From CTSoil-043 sp963821235 (GTDB lineage: Bacteria; Chloroflexota; Limnocylindria; Limnocylindrales; CSP1-4): DNA of 64,000 bases. The stretch is taken from positions 2,480,001-2,544,000 of the forward strand of contig CAWGCS010000001.1 in assembly GCA_963821235.1 (NCBI GenBank), read 5' to 3'. The translations under genes were made by a program, and so were the position numbers. How positions within the stretch are numbered: position 1 is the stretch's first letter; each line of letters starts with the position of its first letter. Under the pieces are notes generated by a model, which saw only the letters and a list, made by a program, of their open reading frames with translations, searched no databases and was not told where the DNA came from. Of this stretch, positions 42,308 through 51,723 are shown one piece after another.

Positions 42308-43330
42308 CTAGTTCACCGGCTGCTTCGAGACCTTGGTCGCGTATTCGTCGATCTGCTCGAACGTCACCAAATCCGCGAGGAAGGTCCACGGAGGCTCCTT
42401 CCCCAAGCTGATGCCCGTGCTCGCGGGGCATTTCGTCTTGGGGCCTAGCAGCGTCGTCGACTGGAGCGTCTTGCCGGTCCGGGCGACGACCACGCGAACC
42501 TTCAGCACATCCCTGTAGCGGATGAGCTCGCCGCTCACTTCGTCATCCCTCGTGTAGGTTCCGCACGAGCCACCTGGCTTGGGCTCTGCCAATTCGGGGC
42601 AGACGACCAGCTGGATCATCGGACTCGTCCACTCGTCATCGCGCCACTTCTCGTTGATGTCGAAGTCAGGGAGCCAGTCCCACACGCCGGGCACTCCCCA
42701 GGGCCCGGCGATCACCAGGGGGTGGACCTTCCCGGCGTAGGGAGCGGCCCACGGGACGGGCTTTCCGTAGCAGGCCCCGATCAACTCGACCTCGGGCGCG
42801 GGTGTTGGCTGCGGCGTCGGCCCCCTGAGACGCCCCAGGATCTCGGCGGCCTCGCTCGAGCGCGTCGGATTCGTGGCGACCCACTCGTCGAGGAACGTGA
42901 TCACGTCGGGGCCGCCGATCTTCTCGAGCGCGGCCCATGAAGCCTGCTCGACCCCGTGAGGACGATCCGGATCCTCCAACGCGGCCACGAGGGCGGGAAC
43001 GGCCGCCGGGTCGCCGCGCTCCCCCAGGGCTTCCGCCGCTTGCTCGGGGTACGACCTGCACAGGAACTCGACGACCGCTGGCTCCTCATGGGCGTCGCAG
43101 TCCGTCGCCGCAACCGGATCGGCCAGGATGGCCGTGAGCTCCGCCACGGTCATGTCGTTGAGGGAATCGGCGAAGGAAGTCGGCGAGGGTTCCGCCCCCG
43201 CTGAACAGGAGCCCACGAGAAGGGCGCCGACGAGGATCGCGAGCGAGCCCCGGGTACGTCTCCTGGCGATGGCAGGCGGAACGGGCTCGGCGGCCCCGGC
43301 CAACGCTCGGGCGTGCCTCATGCGCCACAC
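42308..43330 (-). CDS. predicted lipoprotein with HEAT-like repeats
   Basis: The 340-residue product has a basic start, lipobox ILVGALLVGSCSAG, a HEAT/PBS-like segment (AAEALGERGDPAAVPALVAA, SWAALEKIGGPDVITFLDEW) and a C-terminal beta-rich domain with four Cys. Such proteins bind other proteins on the surface. No family is recognised. An ATG at 43321 is an alternative start. Repeat copy B lies just upstream. Confidence 0.7.
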   Translation of the reverse strand: MWRMRHARALAGAAEPVPPAIARRRTRGSLAILVGALLVGSCSAGAEPSPTSFADSLNDMTVAELTAILADPVAATDCDAHEEPAVVEFLCRSYPEQAAEALGERGDPAAVPALVAALEDPDRPHGVEQASWAALEKIGGPDVITFLDEWVATNPTRSSEAAEILGRLRGPTPQPTPAPEVELIGACYGKPVPWAAPYAGKVHPLVIAGPWGVPGVWDWLPDFDINEKWRDDEWTSPMIQLVVCPELAEPKPGGSCGTYTRDDEVSGELIRYRDVLKVRVVVARTGKTLQSTTLLGPKTKCPASTGISLGKEPPWTFLADLVTFEQIDEYATKVSKQPVN

Positions 43331-43354
43331 CCCTCGATTCCTCCCATCGGGACG

Positions 43355-43612
43355 CCTTCGCGGGCCGGCCTCGCCAGTTGCTCGACGTCGTCCCGGCGGC
43401 CGGAGCGTTGTTCGCGCGTCCTGGCCTCCCGCTGACGGGCACCCTAGGAACGAGTCGAGGCGCTGGCGAGGGCCGAATGGCAGGCCCCGCCCCCGCCCGG
43501 GCCCGAACCCGACCGCCGCGGCCGGCGAACGTCGGCGCCGACTGCCACGATCACTGCCAGGTGCAAGTCGGCCCCCGGACGCCCGGTGCGGAGCCGAGGG
43601 TCGCGCAGGCGC
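43355..43612. repeat. dispersed intergenic repeat, copy B
   Basis: Degraded copy: GGCCGGCCTCGCCAG, CGCGTCCTGGCCTCCCGCTG, GCGAGGGCCGAATGGCAGG and GCCCGGTGCGGAGC (43581-43594) occur in the same order as in copies A, C and D. It fills the gap between two minus-strand genes. Confidence 0.5.
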
Positions 43613-44347
43613 CTACGCCGGCTTCACGGCCGCGACGATCGTCTCCTCGTCCGTCCCGAAGACGACCCGGGTCAGCCGGTTGCCGAGGCGGTTGTCGCTG
43701 GCGATCCGCGCGTGGGTGATCGCGACGTCGTCGAACCCCGCCGCCTCCATCATCCGCCGCACATCCGCGTCGTTCCACACCCGGACCTGACCCGCCGGCC
43801 CCCGGAAGAGGTGGGACTCGGTCCCCTCGGGGACCCTCGGGTTCATGTCGATGACGGCCCGCCCACCAGGGCGAAGGACGCGGCACATCTCGGCAAGTGC
43901 GCGTTCGGGGTCGGGGAAGAACGGGAAGGCGTCCATGCAGGTGACGGCCGTGAAGCGACCGTCCTCCCACGGCAGCGCCCCCGCGTCTCCCTTGGCGACC
44001 TCCGCGGTCCCCGCCGCGATGCGCTCGCCGAGCCGCCGCTTGGCGAGGCCGACCTTGGGCTCCAAGAGGTCGACGCCCGCGACGTGGCCCACGTGCGAGG
44101 CGGACTCTGTGAGGAAGTACCCCGCCCCACAGGCGACATCGAGCAGGTCGTCGTCCGGCTGGAGGTCGAGCACCCTTGCCACGGCCGCGTGGAGCGGCCG
44201 ATCCAGGTACGCGTTGATCCAGCTGCCGATGCGGCCAGGCAGAACGCCCGGTGCGCTCGTCGACACCGCACCCCGCGACCTGCTAACCCAGACGGCCGCG
44301 CTCGCGACGACGACGGCCGCGCTCGCCAGAAGCACCATCCGCCGCAT
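43613..44347 (-). CDS. membrane-anchored class I methyltransferase
   Basis: The 244-residue product has an N-terminal helix (MVLLASAAVVVASAAVWVSR), then a SAM-binding core: LLDVACGAGYFLTE, GVDLLEPKVGLAKRR, DAGALPWEDGRFTAVTCMDA and VLRPGGRAVIDMNP. It resembles arsenite/sulfide/menaquinone-type methyltransferases. A membrane anchor is unusual for this fold. It could methylate a lipid or quinone. Confidence 0.8.
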   Translation of the reverse strand: MRRMVLLASAAVVVASAAVWVSRSRGAVSTSAPGVLPGRIGSWINAYLDRPLHAAVARVLDLQPDDDLLDVACGAGYFLTESASHVGHVAGVDLLEPKVGLAKRRLGERIAAGTAEVAKGDAGALPWEDGRFTAVTCMDAFPFFPDPERALAEMCRVLRPGGRAVIDMNPRVPEGTESHLFRGPAGQVRVWNDADVRRMMEAAGFDDVAITHARIASDNRLGNRLTRVVFGTDEETIVAAVKPA

Positions 44348-44369
44348 CGCGTGTCCTCCTCGGGACGCT

Positions 44370-44597
44370 CGTCACCGGTCGGCCTCGCCAGAGCCTCGGC
44401 GCGGTCCCGGTCCCGCTGTCGGCCACATTTGCGATTGGGAGTGCGGCAGGCCAGAGCCGAAGGTCACGGCACCCGGACGTCCGGGGCGCGTCCCAGCCCG
44501 CGAACGGAGCGGAGCGCCCGGTGCGGAGCTGGGGCCTGGCTACGCCACCCAGCAGACGAGCGTTCACGAGAGGCGAAACGGCTCCCGGCCCCGAAGC
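44370..44597. repeat. dispersed intergenic repeat, copy C
   Basis: Begins GGTCGGCCTCGCCAG with CTCGGCGCGGTCC. It contains a 26-bp match to copy D at 44504-44529 (cggagcggagcgcccggtg and following bases) and GAGAGGCGAAACGGCTCCC near its end. Confidence 0.6.
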
Positions 44598-45392
44598 TCA
44601 GGACGATCGTCTGACGACCAGGGGGTCGGTCTCGTCGTACCAGTCGCTGGCGTAGTCGCCGGTGTAGGCTTCAGCCGAGACGTAGATTCGATACTCGCTC
44701 GTGCCGGTCGTACCGAGGCTCGCAAGGTCGACGGCGAACGTCGCCACCCAATGCGACGAGAGCTGCCTCACACGGTAGGTGAACGCCGGCACTCTAGCGA
44801 ACGTGCCCCACTGCTCGCAGAGCGGCCGACACACGATGGGCGCCTCGAAGGCAAACCGGTCTCCCACTCCAACCCTCAGCCGGAGTGCCGGAATGCGGTC
44901 AGGCGCCTTGGGCATCTTGCCCTCCACCACTACCTCGGCGTAGAGGGTCTCGCCAGCGATCCAGCCGACGATCCGCGACACGTCGATGTCCGGCGTACCT
45001 GGCGGTTGCGTCGCCGATCCCGATTCGAGCCGCCAGGACACGTCGCCAGTCGGGTCCACCAGTTCATCCGCAGCGATGACCTCTTCGATCGACGGCATCT
45101 CCCGCCACCTTGCCGGCGGCGTCGGGGCGGGGCCTGGGGTCTGCACCGGGCTGACCGCCCGCGGGACCGTGCTCGCAGCCTGCGACGCGGCGGCGACCGG
45201 CGACGCGGTCGGCGCGCCGCCGGCCGCCTGCCGGCCGGGTCTACCGCCCGACTGCCCGACGAGCGGAATCCCGACGAGCGCCACCAGCGCGGCCGTGATC
45301 AGGCCGAGCGCGACCCGCGCCGACGGCCCGCGGCCGCGATTCTCGACGGGCGCGAGCGACGGTGCCGGCGGCGTCTCACCGATTCCCGTCAT
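44598..45392 (-). CDS. membrane-anchored extracellular protein, unknown
   Basis: The 264-residue product has one N-terminal membrane helix (ALGLITAALVALVGIPLVG), a Pro/Ala/Thr linker and a C-terminal beta domain (DVSWRLESGSATQPPGTPDI, LRLRVGVGDRFAFEAPIV, YRVRQLSSHWVATFAVDLA) with two Cys that could pair. No family is recognised. The ATG at 45392 is chosen for its AGGAGCG site nine bases upstream; repeat copy D precedes it. Confidence 0.65.
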   Translation of the reverse strand: MTGIGETPPAPSLAPVENRGRGPSARVALGLITAALVALVGIPLVGQSGGRPGRQAAGGAPTASPVAAASQAASTVPRAVSPVQTPGPAPTPPARWREMPSIEEVIAADELVDPTGDVSWRLESGSATQPPGTPDIDVSRIVGWIAGETLYAEVVVEGKMPKAPDRIPALRLRVGVGDRFAFEAPIVCRPLCEQWGTFARVPAFTYRVRQLSSHWVATFAVDLASLGTTGTSEYRIYVSAEAYTGDYASDWYDETDPLVVRRSS

Positions 45393-45404
45393 CCCGCACG
45401 CTCC

Positions 45405-45640
45405 TGGGACGCTCGATGATCCGGCCGCGTCGTTCCCGTCTACAGACCCACGGGTCAGAGTCGTGGGCCTCGCGTCAAAGCCTCGCCCTGGGGGCAGGGT
45501 AGGCGCGAGTCGCCCCACCTGGCGAGAGACGAACGGCCCGCCGGACGCCCGGGGCGCGTCCTATGCCGGCTTCGGCGTCCCCGCGACGCCGAAGCGACGG
45601 AGCGGAGCGCCCGGTGCGGAGCCGGCGGCCAGCGTCAGGG
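45405..45640. repeat. dispersed intergenic repeat, copy D
   Basis: Shares GTGGGCC-CGCGTCA-AGCCTC with copy A, CGGACG-CCGGGGCGCGTCC with copy C and the 26-bp exact block at 45597-45622 with copy C. The 45393-45772 spacer also holds a short hairpin at 45659 and no gene. Confidence 0.6.
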
Positions 45641-45658
45641 TGCCAACAGCCCCTTGTG

Positions 45659-45677
45659 CCGCGCCAATCCTGCGCGG
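45659..45677 (-). terminator. possible terminator after rpoD
   Basis: CCGCGC and GCGCGG form a 6-bp stem with a seven-base loop, 95 bases beyond the rpoD stop. There is no T-run, so confidence is low. Confidence 0.3.
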
Positions 45678-45772
45678 ACTCTCTGGAGCTACAGCGCGGA
45701 TCGGACGTTCGGCCCTCATCCGGCGGCGTCCGTGCCTGCTGCCACTTTCGCTGCCAGCGTGCGCGGATCCTG

Positions 45773-47565
<1,793 letters not shown>

Positions 47566-47569
<4 letters not shown>

Positions 47570-49524
47570 GGTCGTCCTCCAGCTGGGCGTGCGACCGGGC
47601 GGGAGAGCAGGCTCGCCTGCTCGAGGCGCCGGTGCAGCGCGCGACGGTTCTCGTTGTGGTGGGAGATCTCGGTCATGAAGCGGTCGACCGCCGCCCGGTC
47701 CCCGTCGCGCTCGGCCTCAGCAAGCTCGACGCGGGAGAAGCGGTCCCGGTCCTCGAGGCGATCGAGCTCGAGGCGAAGGAGGCACTGCTCGATCCCCTGC
47801 TCCGCGAGGGTGGAGTCGGGATGGCCCCCCGGCCCCCCGACGGCGACCCCGGTGCCCCCGAGGAGCGCCGCCATGAGGGCCTGCGTCTCGGGGTCGAGGC
47901 GGGTATAGACGGCCTCCGAGGTGTACGGCCCGGCCTTGCGGACGGCCCGGATCGCCGTCCACAGCTCGCGGGCGGGCGTGGACGGCAGGTCGGCCGGGGC
48001 CAGCCGCTCGGCCGTGGCGACCTGCAGCTCGGGGGCCAGGAGGAGGAAGCGGAGGAGCTCGCGCTCGACCGGCGAGATCGAGCGGAGGATGGCGCGGGGG
48101 TCGAAGGCGTCCGGCGAGGCGAGGACCGAATCGGCGGAGATGCGGCCGTCGAGCTGGTGGGTGCCGCCGGGACCGGCGCCGCCGCGACCCCCGTCGGGGG
48201 CCCGGTGCAGTGCCTCGAGGAGGACCCGCTCCTCCACTCCGGATACCTGGCGCAGCGTCTGCAGGTAGCCGTCCCGGAGGACCGGGTTGCGGACCGTCCG
48301 GAGGGTGGGGAGGATCGCGTCGACGAAGCGGGCCCGCCCCCCGGTCGTGCGCAGGTCGGCGCCCCGGGCGTGGAAGTCGATGAGGTACTCGACGATCGGG
48401 AGGGCGGTCCGGATGGCCTCGCGCCAGGCGTCGGGGCTGTCGCGGATCACCTCGTCGGGGTCCTTGCCCTCGGGAAGGCGGGCGACCCGCACCTCGTCGA
48501 GCTCGACGTCCGTGTCCGAGGCCGCCAGCTGGCGGGTGAGCGACTCGAGGGCGGTCACGCCGAGCGTGCCGGCCTTCTCGCCGGCGGGGTCCACGTCGTA
48601 GGCCAGGACGATCTTCTTCGCCGCGTAGCGGATGAGGAGGGCGACCTGGCCGGGCGTCAGCGCGGTGCCGAGGCTGGCGACCACGTTGGCGAAGCCGGCC
48701 TGGTGGGCCATGAGGGCGTCCGTGTAGCCCTCGACGATGACGGCCGTGCCGCCCTTGCGGATCTGGGCCTTCGCCCGGTCGAGGAGGTAGAGCGTCCGGC
48801 TCTTGTCGAAGAGCGGCGTCGCCGGGGAGTTGAGGTACTTGGGGCCCTCCGGATCCGCGCCGTCGGCTCCCTTCAGGACGCGGCCGCCGAGGCCGGTCGC
48901 GTTGCCGGTCGCATCGCGGATCGGGAAGATGACGCGGGCCCGGAAGCGATCGTAGGCGCCGTGGCCGCCCTTGCGGGCCGTCGCCAGCCCGGTCTCGATG
49001 AGGTCGGCCGGGCCGATCTGGCGGCGCTTCTCCAGCATCCGGCCCAGGGCGTCCCAGTCGGGCGGCGCCCAGCCCAGCTGGGCCCATTCGATCGTCTCGT
49101 CGCTGAAGCCGCGGCCGCGCAGGTAGGCGAGGGCCCGCTCGCCCGCCGGCGACCGGGTCAGGACGGCGTGGTAGAAGGAGACGGCCGACTCGACGACCTC
49201 GTGGAGGTGCTTGCGCCGGGCATCCTCACGGGTCGAGCGCTCGTCGATCTCCACGCCGGCGCGCGAAGCCAGGATCCGGAGCGCCTCCGGGAAGGCGAGG
49301 CCGTCGCGACGCATCACGAAGCTGAAGATGTCGCCGCCCTCGCCACAGCCGAAGCAGTGCCAGCTCTCGCGCACGGGCGTCACGATGAAGCTCGGCGTCT
49401 TCTCCGAGTGGAACGGGCAGAGCCCCTTGTAGGTGGTGCCCGCCTTCTTCAGCGCGACCGTCTCCCCGACGACGTCGAGGACGGTCAGCTTGCTCTTCAC
49501 TTCCGCGGCGACGCCGACGGCCAA
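47566..49524 (-). CDS. dnaG: DNA primase
   Basis: The 652-residue primase has the zinc finger CPFH...CFGC (Cys36, His39, Cys57, Cys60), the RNA-polymerase core (FRARVIFPIRD, GRVLKG), a TOPRIM domain with VIVEGYTDALMAH (Glu265) and YDVDPAG (Asp310, Asp312), and a C-terminal helicase-binding region (about 440-652). It lays RNA primers for replication. The TTG start at 49524 has CAGGAGC upstream. The gene is followed by rpoD. Confidence 0.95.
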
Positions 49525-49659
49525 ACGCTGCTCCTGGTGCCCGGGATCCCTCGCGCCCGATCCCCTGTCCCCCCGCGCGCCCTTCGCCTCGCGGGTCGTC
49601 TCGTCCGGCGGCGCCCTGCTCGCTCCCCTGGGCCTTCACGGCGCCGGACGTGCGTACGG

Positions 49660-49680
49660 GCGTGTCAAGTCTTGACACGC
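49660..49680. promoter_or_regulatory. 21-bp perfect palindrome in the dnaG-rpoD leader
   Basis: GCGTGTCAAG-T-CTTGACACGC is perfect over 10+1+10 bases. It begins about six bases after the expected start of transcription of the dnaG-rpoD promoter (49693-49721), a classical operator position. It could equally form a leader hairpin. Confidence 0.55.
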
Positions 49681-49692
49681 CGGTACAGGCGG

Positions 49693-49721
49693 ATAGTGCC
49701 CTCCGGAGGCCAGCTTGTCAA
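49693..49721 (-). promoter_or_regulatory. candidate sigma-70 promoter of dnaG-rpoD
   Basis: On the minus strand, TTGACA (49716-49721) is 17 bases before CACTAT (49693-49698). The -35 is perfect and the -10 is weak. The 420-base spacer 49525-49944 holds this, the palindrome at 49660 and a second TTGACA (49730-49735), but no gene. Confidence 0.5.
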
Positions 49722-49944
49722 GCCCTTTGTCAATACTGTGTGGGGGTATCGAGGGTTCACCCTGCCCGCCGCGGGATCGCGGCGTTTCCGGAACCGCAGG
49801 CGCTGACTATCGGCGTCTCGGGGTCTTCGACTCCGATCACAACCACGGTTCATGGCAAGGTCGCTGCGCGATCATCGCCCTGCCACGCCTCACCGGGGAT
49901 ACAGTCAACCCGCCGACGTGCGTCCCACGACTGGAGAGTGGTTG

Positions 49945-50580
49945 ATGTCTCGTCCGAATCCGCGTTCAGGCCCCCTTCTCGTCGCAGGTCTCGCCCTGGC
50001 AGTGCTCAGCGTCGCATGTGGCGGCGCTGCGACCACCACGCCAACCGCGCCTTCGCCTGGGAGCCCGACGACTGCTCCGACGGTGGTTCTGGTTCCGGCG
50101 TCGGATGCACTCACGCAGACGCTGACGGCGACGGCGGGCGGGCGATCGGTCAAGCACCCGGCCGGCTGGATCGGCGCCGACAACATGGGGATTCTCTACG
50201 TGGTCTCGAGCCAGGCGGCGAACGATCGCCTCATCGGCGTCGGCAGTCTCGACGCCGGCGATGTGTTCATCCAGTTCTCGGAGTACTCGATCCTTTCCGG
50301 GCAGACCGACGACCCTGCCGTGCACCTGCCTGACAATCTCAAGCTCCTGGCCGAGGGGATGGGCTTGACGATTCCGGCACCCGTGGCCATCACGTCGGCC
50401 GGGCGCCAGGCCGCCCGGATCGACGCAAAGGGCGACAAGCTTGCGATGATCGCAATCTCACTCAAGGTTCGCGACGACCTCTTCGCCGACATCATCGCCT
50501 ACGTGCCACCGGGCGAGGAGTCAGCGCGCGAGCAGCTGATCCTCTCGGTGGTGGAGTCCCTGGCCTACCCGCCGTCCTGA
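49945..50580 (+). CDS. predicted lipoprotein, 211 residues
   Basis: The product has lipobox LAVLSVACGG, a Thr/Pro linker (TTTPTAPSPGSPTTAP), then a compact domain (SVKHPAGWIGADNMGILYVV, DVFIQFSEYSILSGQTDDPA, LILSVVESLAYPPS) resembling PsbP/MOG1-like lipoprotein domains that bind the membrane surface. GGAGAGTGG precedes the ATG. Its end overlaps the 3' end of the frameshifted arsR on the other strand by 60 bases. Confidence 0.7.
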   Translation: MSRPNPRSGPLLVAGLALAVLSVACGGAATTTPTAPSPGSPTTAPTVVLVPASDALTQTLTATAGGRSVKHPAGWIGADNMGILYVVSSQAANDRLIGVGSLDAGDVFIQFSEYSILSGQTDDPAVHLPDNLKLLAEGMGLTIPAPVAITSAGRQAARIDAKGDKLAMIAISLKVRDDLFADIIAYVPPGEESAREQLILSVVESLAYPPS

Positions 50581-50869
50581 GGGGGTCTCGGCTCGGGCGT
50601 TCCGCGCAGCGCCGGCGATAGCTCGGAAGCGCTCCGCGGCTCCCGGCTCGAGGGAGTAGTAGGCCCGAGTCGCCCGTCGTTCGGTCCGGACCCACCCGGT
50701 CTCGCGGAGCACCCTGAGGTGGTGCGACACCGTCGGCTGCCGCACGTCGCAGCAGTGGAAGTCGCATGCCGCGACCAAACCTCCGCACTGCAGCCGCGCG
50801 GAGGATCGCGAGGGCGCTCGGTTCCGCCGCCCCCCGCAGCAGTCGAACGTCGGCGTCGTCGTGGTCCAC
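50521..50869 (-). pseudogene. ArsR-family regulator with a 1-bp frameshift
   Basis: The first frame gives DADVRLLRGAAEPSALAILR; the second gives GGLVAACDFHCCDVRQPTVS, then HHLRVLRETGWVRTERRATR and YYSLEPGAAERF. Together they make one ArsR protein with a CDFHCCDV metal site. The join needs removal of one base near 50788 (GCAGTG-CGG). It may be a decayed gene or a sequencing error. It is the last gene of the ars run. Confidence 0.7.
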
Positions 50870-50903
50870 GGCCGATCGCGGCGAGCGAACCCCTGCGACG
50901 AGG

Positions 50904-51272
50904 TCAGCAGCTGGCCGGCGCGACGAGGCTCCCGTAGTCGATGCCAAGGGCCCTGCTCACCTCCATGGCAACGGTCGGCAGGTAGGCCTTCACGTCGCTC
51001 ACCGCTCGCAGGTGGGCCATGATCGCCGCGTTCCCGCGGACGGCGGCCTGGCACAGCCGCAGGCCGTCGATCTGCTCCTGGCTCGGGGTGAGGCCGGACT
51101 GCTGGACGCGCCCCATGCTCGCCTGGCGCTCGCGCAGGTCGGCCAGCAGCTCCTGGGCGGCGACATCGGCGTCCAGGGCTTCTGCGGCGACCCGATAGCC
51201 GGCGACGGCCGGCGCCTGGCGGAGGGCGCGGCCGAAGTCGACGGCCACCTCGTGCAGCTCGGTGCTGAGCAT
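50904..51272 (-). CDS. YlbF-family helical protein, paralogue 1
   Basis: The 122-residue product is entirely helical: LHEVAVDFGRALRQAPAVAG, ELLADLRERQASMGRVQQSG and AAIMAHLRAVSDVKAYLPTV are typical of YlbF/YmcA proteins, which in Bacillus act in an Fe-S complex with RNase Y. It ends LVAPASC with a terminal Cys. It lies 12 bases after paralogue 2 and within the arsenic gene run. Confidence 0.75.
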   Translation of the reverse strand: MLSTELHEVAVDFGRALRQAPAVAGYRVAAEALDADVAAQELLADLRERQASMGRVQQSGLTPSQEQIDGLRLCQAAVRGNAAIMAHLRAVSDVKAYLPTVAMEVSRALGIDYGSLVAPASC

Positions 51273-51284
51273 TGTCGTCCCCTC

Positions 51285-51707
51285 TCAGCCGCAGCAGCCG
51301 CCGGAGCGGCAATTGGCGGCGAAGTCGATCCCGATCTCCGCGCTGACGACCGCCGCCGTCTCGCGACAGACGGCCTGGAAGGCGGCGGTGGCAGCGACAT
51401 ACGTCGCGACCGACGGCACGGCGAGCATGGCCGCCCGGAGGCGTTCCAGCTCGGCCCGCTGGGCATCCTGGAGGATCCCCATCATCACCTCCATGCGAAG
51501 GTCGGCCTGGCGCGACTGGAACGCGTCGATCGCGGCGTTCGCCTCGCCGTCCGCGGAGACCGCCTGGTCGGCCGCGAGGAGGGCGATGAACTCGGGGCTG
51601 GCCCGCAGGGCCTCCCCGAAGGTGCCCGCCGCGGTGAGTGCCTCCGCCTCGGCGGCGCGGGTGGCGGCCGCGAAGTCGGCCGCGCCCTGGGTTGTTGGAT
51701 AGAGCAT
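51285..51707 (-). CDS. YlbF-family helical protein, paralogue 2, with C-terminal Cys cluster
   Basis: The 140-residue product has the YlbF helix pair (SPEFIALLAADQAVSADGEA, DAFQSRQADLRMEVMMGILQ, VATYVAATAAFQAVC) and ends FAANCRSGGCCG, four cysteines counting the helical one that could bind As(III) or an Fe-S cluster. The ATG at 51707 has GGAGG nine bases upstream. It follows arsA by 16 bases, so it is probably part of the operon. No YlbF role in arsenic handling is known to me. Confidence 0.75.
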   Translation of the reverse strand: MLYPTTQGAADFAAATRAAEAEALTAAGTFGEALRASPEFIALLAADQAVSADGEANAAIDAFQSRQADLRMEVMMGILQDAQRAELERLRAAMLAVPSVATYVAATAAFQAVCRETAAVVSAEIGIDFAANCRSGGCCG

Positions 51708-51723
51708 CGCGGTCGACCTCCAG

